From contig JAQYCQ010000018.1 of NCBI GenBank assembly GCA_028724585.1, forward strand, positions 1 through 38,085: 38,085 nt of DNA, read 5' to 3'. The position numbers and the translations under genes were made by a program. Positions 1 through 7,792 of the stretch are shown here, piece by piece (position 1 is the first letter of the stretch; every line of letters starts with the position of its first letter). The DNA comes from Bacillota bacterium. GTDB lineage: Bacteria > Bacillota > Clostridia > Peptostreptococcales > Anaerovoracaceae. A model generated the notes under the pieces. The model saw only the letters and a list, made by a program, of their open reading frames with translations, was not told the DNA's origin and searched no databases.

Positions 1-118
1 TTACTTTGTATATTTGAGAATTGTACTTGGTTCCCTCACAATAGATCTTGACAATATATTGTGATGAGAGATCTGTACATTTACAAAATCTCTGTACTAT
101 GAAGTTTTCAAAGATCAT
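1..118 (-). CDS. Possible N-terminal fragment of an unidentified protein, cut by the window edge
   Basis: An open frame starts with ATG at 118 and runs leftward for 39 codons without a stop, leaving the window. It begins about 20 nt after the expected start site of the strong promoter at 145-173, which is the main reason to list it. The peptide begins MIFENFIVQRFCKC and has three cysteines (two in CKC, one further on). No good Shine-Dalgarno sequence precedes the ATG. I do not recognise the protein. It could equally be an untranslated leader, since two potential hairpins (around 125-143 and 70-100) lie in the same stretch. Confidence 0.3.
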   Translation of the reverse strand, partial: MIFENFIVQRFCKCTDLSSQYIVKIYCEGTKYNSQIYKV

Positions 119-144
119 CGCTGTCTCTGTGTGACAGCTCATTT

Positions 145-173
145 ATATTATCACCTGATTCAGAAAGTGTCAA
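145..173 (-). promoter_or_regulatory. Strong sigma-A-type promoter reading leftward
   Basis: On the minus strand there is a perfect -35 TTGACA (168-173), a 17-nt spacer and a -10 TAATAT (145-150). Transcription would start near 138 and leave the window at its left edge. This is the closest match to consensus in the window. It implies an actively transcribed gene just outside. Confidence 0.75.
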
Positions 174-583
174 CGGCTTTTTAAAATCTTTTTTAAAAGT
201 CTTTTATAAAGCTGTAAAAAACAATATCTGAACTCACCTCCGGAGCATTTTGCGTAACGCTTTGTGCTTACCGGCGTTTGCGGTGACAACAATCGATATT
301 ATACAGGTTTCAGAAAACTTTGCAAGCCATTTTTACAAATTTCCGAAAAAACTTTTTCACGCCTTTTTCCCCTAATGTAAAATACTTTACACTTCTGCCG
401 CATAAGTGCGGAGTCCGTGGCTGAAACCATATGAGATCTGTTATATATATATTATATGGAAAGCATTACGAAACGGACAGAGATCTGCGTCCCTGCCGCG
501 CCTCTGCCAGGCTATCCGGAGGATCCTGCCCGCGGAGCGGGCGTCCTTATAGTTCTTATACAGGTACACGGGTAAAATGGTTC
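174..583. other. Intergenic region between divergent promoters
   Basis: About 410 bp without a convincing gene lie between the leftward promoter at 145-173 and the folT promoter. The first part is AT-rich, with runs of T and A around 175-225. A self-complementary CTCCGGAG lies near 238-246, and the paired triloop hairpins at 514-542 are the only other clear structure. No open frame here has a ribosome binding site that I trust. Confidence 0.6.
514..542. repeat. Paired GGA-triloop hairpins (TCC-loop family)
   Basis: Two adjacent hairpins: ATCC-GGA-GGAT (514-524) and GCCCGC-GGA-GCGGGC (528-542), three bases apart. Read on the other strand, the loops are TCC. Further members lie at 5460-5486, 27357-27388, 29407-29421, 33971-33983 and 34042-34072. 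Stem sequences differ between copies but pairing and the three-base loop are kept. Confidence 0.6.
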
Positions 584-611
584 TTTACATACTGAATCTC
601 TGTGTTATAAT
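584..611 (+). promoter_or_regulatory. folT promoter
   Basis: The -35 is TTTACA (584-589) and the -10 is TATAAT (606-611), separated by 16 nt. The predicted start site near 618 falls at the beginning of the riboswitch P1 stem, so the promoter and aptamer fit together as one unit. Confidence 0.75.
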
Positions 612-614
612 CGG

Positions 615-751
615 CATCGTAGAGTGAATGTCACGCGTTGGCTTCCGGTACGCACGATAAACCGGGGCCTGGAGTGCGGCAGTACGGGATGTTGACTGTC
701 GACGAAAAGGCGTTTTACGCGTCTGCGATGTGGCATTGCATCCGCTGCTGC
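615..751 (+). ncRNA. THF (tetrahydrofolate) riboswitch aptamer
   Basis: The 3' half carries the hallmark segment GGCATTGCATCCGCT (732-746), and GGGATG lies at 686-691. Pairings seen by eye: P1 GCA..GTAG (615-622) with CTGCTGC (745-751); P2 AATGTCAC (627-634) with GTGGCATT (730-737), 8 bp with one G-T wobble; and the pseudoknot-type pairing GGATG (687-691) with CATCC (739-743). THF aptamers are known upstream of folate transport and synthesis genes in Clostridia, and folT follows here. The insert between 640 and 686 is longer than in the compact THF aptamers I know. The expression platform is unclear: hairpins at 807-821 and 823-840 lack a following U-run, so control may act on the folT ribosome binding site. 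Confidence 0.85.
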
Positions 752-907
752 ATTTAGATCACATCATTTATGTTTTTTCTATATAACATGAAGCTGTTTT
801 CTCGGTGCGGCAACCTGCCGCGCCTGAAGCGCTTTTCAGGAGTCAGTATAACTATTTTTATGCTGGCTGTTTTGTTATTCGTGCTTTTAAGAGAAAGGAG
901 CTCGTCT

Positions 908-1429
908 ATGACTTCAAAGAGCCTCAAGAACCTTACCACTATCACCTGTATAGCGCTCCTCATCGCGCTGGACATCATCCTCACCCGTTTTGTTTCCATT
1001 AATACGCAGTTCCTGCGCATAGGTTTCGGAATGATACCTGTAGCTATAGCCGGAGCGGCTTTCGGCCCCGTATGGGGAGGTGTCTGCGGAGCAGTCGGAG
1101 ACCTGCTGGGTATCATGATCTTCCCTTCGGGAGCATTTTTCCCGGGATTCACGCTCACTGCCGCCCTCACCGGCGTCATCTATGGTCTCTGCATGTATCG
1201 CAGGCCCCGCAAGATAATGTACGCGGTCCTCGCCAGCATCATCGTCTGCATAGGCTGCAACCTGATCCTCGATACAATCTGGCTGGATATCATGTATGGA
1301 AGCGGATTCCTCGCTATACTTCCTGCGCGCGCGATAAAATGCGCTATAAACATTCCGGTATATTCTTTCCTGGTCTATATTCTCTGGGATAAAGCTATTA
1401 CTAGAATTCCATATTTTCGCACTATCTGA
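908..1429 (+). CDS. folT: Folate-specific ECF transporter S component
   Basis: A 173-residue, very hydrophobic protein with about six membrane segments, the usual size for an ECF S component. It would bind folate and work with the shared EcfA/A'/T energy-coupling module, which is not in this window. The motif RFVSINTQFLRIGFGMIPVA near residues 26-45, followed by a glycine-rich GPVWGGVCGAVGDLLG, is typical of the FolT family. I start at ATG 908 because GAAAGGAG (893-900) lies 7 nt upstream. The frame stays open back to 770, but that stretch lies in the riboswitch expression platform and has no ribosome binding site. The THF riboswitch upstream supports the folate assignment. Confidence 0.88.
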   Translation: MTSKSLKNLTTITCIALLIALDIILTRFVSINTQFLRIGFGMIPVAIAGAAFGPVWGGVCGAVGDLLGIMIFPSGAFFPGFTLTAALTGVIYGLCMYRRPRKIMYAVLASIIVCIGCNLILDTIWLDIMYGSGFLAILPARAIKCAINIPVYSFLVYILWDKAITRIPYFRTI

Positions 1430-1523
1430 CAAAATCCGTACGATTTCATGTGGTTTCACGTTTCAAAGCGTTTTTTGCGGTGGTTTTTGAAACTATAATT
1501 TAAATAATTCAGAATATTTTATA

Positions 1524-1559
1524 AAAGCCGAATTTATTTCTCTAAAATTCGGCTTTTTT
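1524..1559 (+). terminator. Intrinsic terminator of folT
   Basis: The stem is AAAGCCGAATTT paired with AAATTCGGCTTT, followed by a T-run. It lies about 95 bp after the folT stop and ends the riboswitch-folT unit. Confidence 0.9.
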
Positions 1560-1769
1560 CGTCACTTTTTCGTTATTTTCAGCCTTGTATACAAAAATTC
1601 TTTTGCATTTTGTGTTCTTTTCTGAAACCTCGGCGTACCTGCATCTTAATATAAACCTGTCGTTAATAAGTTTTTAATGTTGCTGCTTTCCGCAGCGGAT
1701 TTTCAGAAAATTCTAATCTGAAATTCAGGATATTAAGATAAATGATCTATTTTTTAGGAGGGATTTTTT
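1560..1769 (+). other. Leader region of the ykvI-family gene
   Basis: AT-rich, non-coding. It contains an inverted repeat, TTTCAGA (1701-1707) with TCTGAAA (1717-1723), and a GCTGC/GCAGC hairpin at 1682-1696. These are possible operator or leader structures, but I recognise no known riboswitch. No clear -35/-10 pair was found. The ribosome binding site AGGAGGG lies just before the ATG at 1770. Confidence 0.45.
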
Positions 1770-2924
1770 ATGACAGAAAAGGTAAACCCAGTCAACGTCA
1801 TTAAGTACGCCGGCGCTTTCGTGGCATGTGCCATCGGTTCCGGTTTCGCTACAGGACAGGAAATAATGCAGTTCTTCACAGGCCAGGGAATCCTGAGCTT
1901 AGCGGGGACGCTCGTAACAACGGTCATCTTTGCATGGATCGGAGGCCTGTTCATGAAACACGGATATGAGCAGCAGCTGGAAAATCCAGCAGATATCATT
2001 TCATATTATTTCGGAAAGAGATTCGGCAAGATCGCTGAGTACATCTTCCAGATCTTCCTCTTCGGCGTATACGTCATCATGATCGCCGGAGCAGGCGCCA
2101 CACTCGCTGAGTACTTCGGCATAAATCCTATGATAGGACGCGTAGCCATGGCAGGCCTGGCATTCTTTACAGTTATCCTCGGACTTTCCAAGCTGACCGA
2201 TATCCTCGGAAGCCTGGGAGTAGTCATCATATTATTCGCTGTCGGCATCGGCATCTACAGCTTCGCGGCAAACTTTGCGGCGCTTCCGGCACAGGCAGCA
2301 GCTATTCCAGCACTCGATATGACAAAGACTCAGGGCGGATGGCTCTGGTCATCTATCCTCTACCCTTCATTCAACGCGGTAGTAGTTATCATCCTCGCCA
2401 GCAGTCTCGGCAAGGGCGCCAGCAGCGCTAAAGAAGCCCAGCTCAGCGGAATCCTCGGCGGCGCGCTCTTCGGAGGAGCGGTACTCGCCATGAACCTCGG
2501 CCTCATGGCCAACATCAAGGAACTCTTCTCAATGTCAGTTCCTACACTCGCTCTCGCCAACAGGATCAGCCCGGTACTCGGAGTTATATTCTCCATCACC
2601 ATCTGCTGCGGCATCTACACTACAACAGTTCCTATGCTCTGGGGCAACGTAAGACAGGTAGCCAAGGACGGCACACTCAAGTTCGTTCTCATCGCCCTCG
2701 GCCTCACAGTTCTCGGCCTGGCACTCGGCGCTACAGACTTCAAGAAGCTGGTCAACATCATCTATCCGTTCAGCGGTTACGCAGGACTCATACTCATGGG
2801 ATTCGCTGCTTATCGTGAATACGGAAGCAGAAGGAGCGCCGCAAAGGCTTCTTCCCTCGCGGAAAAGAGCAAGGAAGCTCTCGGAGTGAACAGCTCTTAT
2901 GACCAGTCAGATATAATGGCATAA
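1770..2924 (+). CDS. YkvI-family membrane protein (LeuT-fold transporter relative)
   Basis: A 384-residue protein with roughly ten hydrophobic segments. Near the N-terminus it has AIGSGFATGQEIMQFF (residues 21-36), the signature of YkvI-type proteins. These are distantly related to amino-acid/sodium symporters of the APC superfamily. The substrate of the family is not known to me, and nothing in the sequence fixes it. The gene stands alone, with a strong ribosome binding site (AGGAGGG) and its own terminator. It converges with a GlnL/GlnK-like two-component system, which in related systems controls amino-acid uptake. A link between the two is possible but rests only on adjacency. The C-terminal ~40 residues are hydrophilic. 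Confidence 0.75.
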   Translation: MTEKVNPVNVIKYAGAFVACAIGSGFATGQEIMQFFTGQGILSLAGTLVTTVIFAWIGGLFMKHGYEQQLENPADIISYYFGKRFGKIAEYIFQIFLFGVYVIMIAGAGATLAEYFGINPMIGRVAMAGLAFFTVILGLSKLTDILGSLGVVIILFAVGIGIYSFAANFAALPAQAAAIPALDMTKTQGGWLWSSILYPSFNAVVVIILASSLGKGASSAKEAQLSGILGGALFGGAVLAMNLGLMANIKELFSMSVPTLALANRISPVLGVIFSITICCGIYTTTVPMLWGNVRQVAKDGTLKFVLIALGLTVLGLALGATDFKKLVNIIYPFSGYAGLILMGFAAYREYGSRRSAAKASSLAEKSKEALGVNSSYDQSDIMA

Positions 2925-2988
2925 CACAGATTTGTTGCTTCCATACAGATCGAATACATAACTCTAAAACCAAACCAAGGCAGGAATG

Positions 2989-3023
2989 ACCGTGATCTTA
3001 CAGATTGCGGTTTTCTGTCTTTT
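2989..3023 (+). terminator. Probable terminator of the ykvI-family gene
   Basis: ACCGTGAT (2989-2996) pairs with ATTGCGGT (3004-3011), with two G-T wobbles, and is followed by TTTCTGTCTTTTT. It lies in the short gap between convergent genes. The opposite strand has no U-run after the stem, so it serves only the rightward gene. Confidence 0.6.
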
Positions 3024-3037
3024 TGGCGTATTTTCCA

Positions 3038-3886
3038 TTAGTTTCTGCATTCATTTACCAGAGCCGCGATAAAGCGCTTGATCTGCACATTTCCGCGCTG
3101 ATCCGATTTGCCCTGTATATAATCCATTTCTTTTTTTACCTGCTCGTACTTGAACAGGTTTCCCGCGAACTCGCTGAAAAGCTCGTCGCCGTAATCATTT
3201 AAGCCTATATGGGCCAGATTTGACAGGGCCGCTGTGGCCGCCCTCCTGATCCTCTGCTCCATTGATTTAGGGGAATCAGTGAATCTGGCGAATATCTCTT
3301 TGAGCGTCATATCGTTCAGGGATTCTTCATGCTGACAGCAGAAGTTTACTACTGTGACAATATCATCGCAGCCCTTCTCGCCTGTGATTCCCAGCTTTTG
3401 CAGTATATACTGCAGCTTTTCGTTCCTCTCGCGCTCAACCTCGAAGCTGTCCTGCTCAGGCACAGCTCCGCTGCCGCTGTCGAATATATTCTGTATAGAG
3501 CTCACCGTCTTCTGCAGATTCTGCTTCTTAGCCACATTCTGCACGACATTTATGACCTCTATACTGTTTATAGGTTTCCTGATAAAAAACTCCACACCGG
3601 CCTCATAAGCCCGCGAGATCATCTTTTCATTCATGACCTGAGAGAGCATGATGAATGATGTGTCTCTCAGCAGCCTCTTAGCCTTCCTGACAAAGGCTAT
3701 ACCGTCCGTACCGGGCATAAGAAGGTCTGTTATCACTATATCCGGAGCCATGTACTGAAGCTCGTCGAGAGCCTCCTCAGCGGACTCCGCAGTACCGCAG
3801 ACTACGCCCAGATCCTTCTGGTCTATGATCATCCTCAGCACGCTCAGGACAGACTTGTCGTCGTCCAGCAGAAATATCTTTGTCAT
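3038..3886 (-). CDS. Response regulator of the GlnL/YcbB type
   Basis: A 282-residue regulator. The receiver domain is residues 1-120, with acidic D8/D9, phosphoacceptor D54 (in VITDLLMP), S82 and K104. The C-terminal half, about 160-280, resembles the YcbB/GlnL DNA-binding domain rather than the common winged-helix or LuxR output: it contains GITGEKGCDDIV, then MTLKEIFARF and a SMEQRIRRAATAAL segment. In Bacillus subtilis the GlnK-GlnL pair controls glutamine uptake and use, so an amino-acid role is plausible here; the true signal is unknown. The start overlaps the kinase stop by 4 bp (ATGA), so the two are translationally coupled. No gln gene is adjacent. Confidence 0.75.
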   Translation of the reverse strand: MTKIFLLDDDKSVLSVLRMIIDQKDLGVVCGTAESAEEALDELQYMAPDIVITDLLMPGTDGIAFVRKAKRLLRDTSFIMLSQVMNEKMISRAYEAGVEFFIRKPINSIEVINVVQNVAKKQNLQKTVSSIQNIFDSGSGAVPEQDSFEVERERNEKLQYILQKLGITGEKGCDDIVTVVNFCCQHEESLNDMTLKEIFARFTDSPKSMEQRIRRAATAALSNLAHIGLNDYGDELFSEFAGNLFKYEQVKKEMDYIQGKSDQRGNVQIKRFIAALVNECRN

Positions 3887-5166
3887 TTGATCACCTGTAA
3901 TTTGTCTTCCGGAACAGAAATAACGAATTCGGCACCTTTAGTAGGATGGGCAAGGCGTATCTCCCCGCCCAGATCCTTCTCGATTATATCCTTTACGATG
4001 CAGAGGCCCAGCCCCCTGCTGATCTCTCCCGTGTCGTAATTTATCTTTGTAGAGAAACGCGGCTCGAAGATCTGGTCTCTGTATTCCTCCGCCACTCCCG
4101 GACCGTTGTCCCTCACATTGAATACGTAAACGCCTCCGGCTCTGTGCTCCTCGATGATGACCGTACAGCGCGAGCCCCTGGACGCCTCCACAGCATTGGC
4201 TATGAGATTGTGGAAGACCGACAGCAGAAGATACGGGTCTTTTGTATAAAGCTTGTCCCTGCACTGAGTGAGGACGATTATATTTTTGCCGGAGTCCCTG
4301 TACTCATCACGGACGGATTCTGTGAGCATGATGAAGAGCTCCGAAAGCTGCATCCCTTCATTCTCGGACTCGCTCTCTACAGCATCGGTTATGCCTCTGC
4401 TTATCATCAAGTACTCTTTCTTTACCTCGTGTACATCCTTTGCCACGGACAGTGATTCCTTAGCGAAATCATCCTGACCTGATTCACTGAGCTCCTCATA
4501 GAGGCTGTAGGCAGTAGACATGGTATCCTCGATGCGAACGATATTCTTATTCATCCACACCAGCTCGCCTTTAAGCTTCGAAGTAAGCATTATCAGCCTG
4601 TTATAGCGCTCAGCATGGGTCCTGGACAGGAGCATGATTCTGTAGCGGTCAACCGAAAGCAGGACTATCAGGAGTATCGTTCCCCTGATGAGAGCGACCA
4701 GGACCAGCAGGTACTGTGAATGAGGCTCCCACGCCTGTTCCTGGATGCGCGAAAAGAGTTCCATAGCATTAGATATATAATCCACAACCATGACTCCAGG
4801 TATGAAAAAATAAAGCTTCCTGGTGCGCCTGCTCAGTCTGTCGAAGATGAAGAGCAGAAGTCCCTCAACCAGATAAAAGAGTATTTCCGGGAGCGCGTTC
4901 ACCAGAGCGATATCGAACACAGTCCCTCCGAAGACCGCGGCAAGTATACGGGTGCAGACGATGAGCACACCGGATACCGCCGAAACCGCTATGATAGAGG
5001 GGTTATCCAGCAGGTACACGAAAGCCGGCAGACAGATGGTTCCCAGCGATATTATAAAAATATCGTTCACTATATGCAGGCTGGCCTGGGCGAATATCAC
5101 AGTGACCAGACTGAGCAGCAGAACCTTGCGTACCCATTTACCCACTGCCGATACATACACGTTCAT
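3883..5166 (-). CDS. Sensor histidine kinase of the GlnK/YcbA type
   Basis: A 427-residue kinase. The first ~175 residues hold about five to six hydrophobic segments with short loops and no sizeable extracellular domain, so a membrane or intracellular signal is likely. The probable phosphoaccepting histidine is H246 in KDVHEVKKEY. The ATPase region carries the N box (FHNLIANAVEA, 318-328), G1 box DNGPGV (353-358) and G2 box GLGLCIVKD (385-393). Its start codon shares one base with the rqcP stop (TAATG), and its stop overlaps the regulator start. It is thus the middle gene of a coupled rqcP-kinase-regulator unit. Partner and family are clear; the ligand is not. Confidence 0.78.
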   Translation of the reverse strand: MNVYVSAVGKWVRKVLLLSLVTVIFAQASLHIVNDIFIISLGTICLPAFVYLLDNPSIIAVSAVSGVLIVCTRILAAVFGGTVFDIALVNALPEILFYLVEGLLLFIFDRLSRRTRKLYFFIPGVMVVDYISNAMELFSRIQEQAWEPHSQYLLVLVALIRGTILLIVLLSVDRYRIMLLSRTHAERYNRLIMLTSKLKGELVWMNKNIVRIEDTMSTAYSLYEELSESGQDDFAKESLSVAKDVHEVKKEYLMISRGITDAVESESENEGMQLSELFIMLTESVRDEYRDSGKNIIVLTQCRDKLYTKDPYLLLSVFHNLIANAVEASRGSRCTVIIEEHRAGGVYVFNVRDNGPGVAEEYRDQIFEPRFSTKINYDTGEISRGLGLCIVKDIIEKDLGGEIRLAHPTKGAEFVISVPEDKLQVIK

Positions 5167-5405
5167 TATATTATCTCATACATGGACGGCGCCATGTCCT
5201 TAGTCACATGCTCCGGCGTAGCCAGTACCCTGACACGCATCTCGCCGTTTCCGAACACAACGAGGATCTCATCGCCCGCCTCAACCTCGGTGCCCGGCTT
5301 AGCCTGTTTCCCGTTGACGCTGACGCGTCCCTGTTCGCAGGCATCCTTAGCCAGAGTCCTGCGCTTGATTATCCTGGAATTTTTCAGGTATTTGTCTATT
5401 CTCAT
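5166..5405 (-). CDS. rqcP: S4-domain RNA-binding protein RqcP (YabO/HslR family)
   Basis: A 79-residue protein that is almost entirely an S4 domain: MRIDKYLKNSRIIKRRTLAK, then GRVSVNGKQAKPGTEVEAGDEI. RqcP works with RqcH in ribosome-associated quality control, helping add C-terminal alanine tails to peptides on stalled 50S subunits. It directly follows hup, as in many Firmicutes (yabM-yabN-hup/yabO-yabP-yabQ-divIC order). Here the next genes are a two-component system rather than yabP/yabQ. AAGGAA serves as ribosome binding site. The hup terminator lies between the two genes, and I could not find a clear separate promoter. Confidence 0.85.
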   Translation of the reverse strand: MRIDKYLKNSRIIKRRTLAKDACEQGRVSVNGKQAKPGTEVEAGDEILVVFGNGEMRVRVLATPEHVTKDMAPSMYEII

Positions 5406-5459
5406 TTTCCTTTTTCCTTAAAACAAAAGCATTTTATCCATCAACAACGTATCCCGCGG

Positions 5460-5486
5460 GCGCTCCGCGCGCAAGTGCCTCCGGCA
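5460..5486. repeat. Paired TCC-triloop hairpins
   Basis: GCGC-TCC-GCGC (5460-5470) and TGCC-TCC-GGCA (5476-5486), five bases apart, lie in the gap between the hup terminator and rqcP. Same architecture as the pairs at 514-542, 27357-27388 and 34042-34072. Confidence 0.6.
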
Positions 5487-5504
5487 GAGCCGGCCTCTGC
5501 ATTT

Positions 5505-5533
5505 AAAAAGGACCGCCTCAGAGAGACGGCCCC
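5505..5533 (-). terminator. Terminator of hup
   Basis: On the minus strand an imperfect GC-rich stem (GGGCCGTCTC with GAGGCGGTCC) is followed by five U residues. It lies 36 bp after the hup stop. Confidence 0.75.
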
Positions 5534-5568
5534 ATTCGATCATTTTATGGTATCGGCACCAAAACGTG

Positions 5569-5850
5569 CTACTTGTTGTTTACTGCGTCCTTAAGGGCCT
5601 TGCCTGCTTTAAATACAGGAGCTGTGGAAGCCGCGATCTCGATCGTCTCTTCAGGCTTTCTAGGATTTCTGCCCTGTCTTGCTTTTCTTTCCTTAGTTTC
5701 GAAAGTTCCGAAACCGATGAGCTGAACCTTTTCACCAGCTACGAGAGTTTCCTGGATGCTGTCGATGAAAGCGTTTACAGCAGCTTCTGAGTCTCTCTTT
5801 GTGAAACCTGTTTTTTCTGCGACTTTCGTGATTAATTCTGATTTATTCAC
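5569..5850 (-). CDS. hup: HU family DNA-binding nucleoid protein
   Basis: A 93-residue HU protein of standard length. It has the N-terminal [16 protein letters not shown] helix, the core [20 protein letters not shown], and the DNA-contacting arm [13 protein letters not shown] with the intercalating proline NP. HU bends and compacts DNA as a dimer. The start is GTG at 5850, with AAGGAGGA 6 nt upstream; there is no ATG at this position. It sits between a YabM-type flippase and rqcP, a conserved Firmicutes neighbourhood. The mazG-like gene (yabN) often found before it is absent. It has its own terminator and probably its own promoter. Confidence 0.95.
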   Translation of the reverse strand: MNKSELITKVAEKTGFTKRDSEAAVNAFIDSIQETLVAGEKVQLIGFGTFETKERKARQGRNPRKPEETIEIAASTAPVFKAGKALKDAVNNK

Positions 5851-5913
5851 GGTTGTCCTCCTTCTATTACTCTAATTCTGAAATACCGAAAAAATTATCA
5901 ATCCTGATATGAC

Positions 5914-5943
5914 GCCGTATGGGCGACAAAAATTTTATACGGC
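5914..5943 (-). promoter_or_regulatory. Hairpin in the hup 5' leader
   Basis: GCCGTAT (5914-5920) pairs with ATACGGC (5937-5943), 7 perfect bp around a 16-nt loop. If hup is transcribed from the promoter proposed at 6013-6041, this hairpin is in its 5' UTR, about 65 nt before the start codon. It may affect mRNA stability or mark a binding site. No U-run follows, so it is not a terminator. Confidence 0.4.
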
Positions 5944-6012
5944 TGAAGCAGGCCTCCGGCATTGAAGGACGGCGTTTGCGCCGCGTTTTTAATGAAGCCC
6001 GCTGTCATTTTT

Positions 6013-6041
6013 AATATACCATCGTTTGAACGCTCGAGCAA
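6013..6041 (-). promoter_or_regulatory. Candidate hup promoter
   Basis: On the minus strand, TTGCTC (6036-6041), a 17-nt spacer and TATATT (6013-6018). The -10 is good and the -35 is weak beyond TTG. It would give a 5' UTR of about 155 nt. The rest of 5851-6165 holds a CGGCG/CGCCG hairpin near 5969 and the weak flippase terminator, but no gene. Confidence 0.4.
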
Positions 6042-6124
6042 CTGATATCAATGTATTTTTCGGGAAAACAGCCTGCGTTTTCGCAATAGTAAAAGTCAAA
6101 AAGCATAGATATGCCTGCTTCCAT

Positions 6125-6143
6125 AAAAAAGCCTGATGTCAGG
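6125..6143 (-). terminator. Weak terminator after the flippase gene
   Basis: On the minus strand a short CCTG/CAGG stem is followed by C and six U residues. The stem is only 4-5 bp, so termination may be partial. It is the only candidate at the end of the long leftward run. Confidence 0.4.
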
Positions 6144-6165
6144 ATATACAGATCATATAGAAATG

Positions 6166-7767
6166 TCAGTATAACTTGAGCTTCCTCGCCAGACGCGCGA
6201 GCCTAGCGCCCTTAGGCAGCATGAGCAGCTCTTCTTCCGTTATGCAGTGCAGCGCGAATACCAGGAACGCGTATACCGCTATTCCGACGATGACTGACAT
6301 CATGGTCGACAGGGCATTGCCCATGAAATTGTGAAGTCCCGTATAGACCAGCCAGACTGCCGTTCCCATGAGCAGCGAAGCCGCTCCCGGTCTCAGGAAG
6401 GTCAGCGATACGCTGAAACGCGAGCCGGTGTATTTAGCCGCCGCCCTCAGATTGAGCGCTGAGGCGACAAGATAGGCACATACTGTGCCGGCCGCGGCTC
6501 CTTTGACATTTATCGCCGGGATACCCGTGAGCACATATGTGACTACGATCTTGAAGACCGCTCCTATGCAGAGGTTTACGACCGGGACCATCTGTTTTCC
6601 GACGCCCTGGAGTATTCCTGTGAGAGTCTGTACCGACGAAAGGAATATCACTCCTACAGCCAGTACTGCCAGACAGCCTGCCGCGCTTACCGCACTCTCC
6701 TTCTGTGTCGGATAGAGGAGCAGCATTATCGGTTTGGCCAGAACAAACAGCCCTGCCGCGCACGGGAGCCCTACTATCATTGCTGTACGCATTCCGAGTT
6801 CGGTATTACGCCTGAGCTCGACGCTGTCGCCGGTCTGGTGAGCCGCCGCTATGGCAGGCACCAGGCTCAGGGCTATGCTCTGGGTGAGCACCTGAGGGAA
6901 GTTTATCAGCGGTGTCGCGAAGCCGGACAGCTGACCGTAAAGGCTGTTGGCCTCTGCGCGCGAGAAACCGGTCTCGACAAGCCTGTTCGAAACTATGGCC
7001 AGGTCTATGTTGCTCATAACCGGCATTATAGCCGCGCCTATGGTTATAGGGATGGCTATCAGTATTATATTCTTTATTATCGTGCCTGATTTTTCAAAAG
7101 GCGCGTCCGGAGGGGTATCCAGGGTCTTTCTCTTTATATCCTTCCTCTGCCTGAAAAATATTATCAGTATAGCTATGAGACCGCAGATACCGCCGGCAGT
7201 AGCGCCGAAAGAAGCTCCGGCTGCCGCGAATTCCAGTCCCTTAGGCACGAGGATGACCGCCATGGCCAGTCCCGTCAGTACTCTGAAGAACTGCTCCACT
7301 ATCTGTGAGACAGCTGTCGGGGTCATATCCTGAAGACCCTGTGTATAGCCCCTGAATGCCGCCATGATGGGGATCACCAGCAGAGCCGGCGAGATCGCCC
7401 TTATGGCGTATATCGCCTTGTAAGTCGAGAATTTCACGAAAAGGGGCGCTCCCAGCAGAAGTATCAGGCAGGTCGTGATCCCTATGCCCAGCAGGAGCAC
7501 GAACGAGAGCTTGAATACCCTGTAGGCTTCCCTGTGGTTGCCTGCCGCTGTCCTCTCGGATACCATCCTGGCTATAGCCGTAGGTATGCCGGCTGTAGAG
7601 AGAGCCAGGAGCAGCACATATATCGGGTAGGCTGTCTGATAGTAGCCCATCCCTGTGTCGCCTATTATATTTGCGAGTGGTATGCGGAAAAAGGCGCCCA
7701 GTATCTTAACGACTATTCCCGCTGCGCCGAGTATGACGGCGCCTTTCATAAAAGATCTTTTAGCCAT
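6166..7767 (-). CDS. YabM/SpoVB-family lipid-linked oligosaccharide flippase
   Basis: A 533-residue protein with about 14 membrane segments, of the MOP (MATE/MurJ/Wzx) superfamily. The N-terminus reads KGAVILGAAGIVVKILGAFF and then RIPLANIIGDTGMGYYQTAY, typical of SpoVB/YabM/YtgP proteins. The family moves lipid II or related polyprenyl-linked sugars across the membrane. Its place just before hup and rqcP matches yabM of Bacillus. With no sporulation genes around, a role in general envelope polymer export or lipid II flipping is more likely than a spore role, but sequence alone cannot separate these. It begins 25 bp after the deaminase gene, so it is the last gene of the long run. The ribosome binding site is poor. 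Confidence 0.82.
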   Translation of the reverse strand: MAKRSFMKGAVILGAAGIVVKILGAFFRIPLANIIGDTGMGYYQTAYPIYVLLLALSTAGIPTAIARMVSERTAAGNHREAYRVFKLSFVLLLGIGITTCLILLLGAPLFVKFSTYKAIYAIRAISPALLVIPIMAAFRGYTQGLQDMTPTAVSQIVEQFFRVLTGLAMAVILVPKGLEFAAAGASFGATAGGICGLIAILIIFFRQRKDIKRKTLDTPPDAPFEKSGTIIKNIILIAIPITIGAAIMPVMSNIDLAIVSNRLVETGFSRAEANSLYGQLSGFATPLINFPQVLTQSIALSLVPAIAAAHQTGDSVELRRNTELGMRTAMIVGLPCAAGLFVLAKPIMLLLYPTQKESAVSAAGCLAVLAVGVIFLSSVQTLTGILQGVGKQMVPVVNLCIGAVFKIVVTYVLTGIPAINVKGAAAGTVCAYLVASALNLRAAAKYTGSRFSVSLTFLRPGAASLLMGTAVWLVYTGLHNFMGNALSTMMSVIVGIAVYAFLVFALHCITEEELLMLPKGARLARLARKLKLY

Positions 7768-7792
7768 TTGATCTCAGCTGCAGGATCACTGC

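Noticed and set aside
770-907. N-terminal extension of FolT
   Set aside because: It would translate the riboswitch expression platform; GAAAGGAG and ATG at 908 give the usual FolT length.
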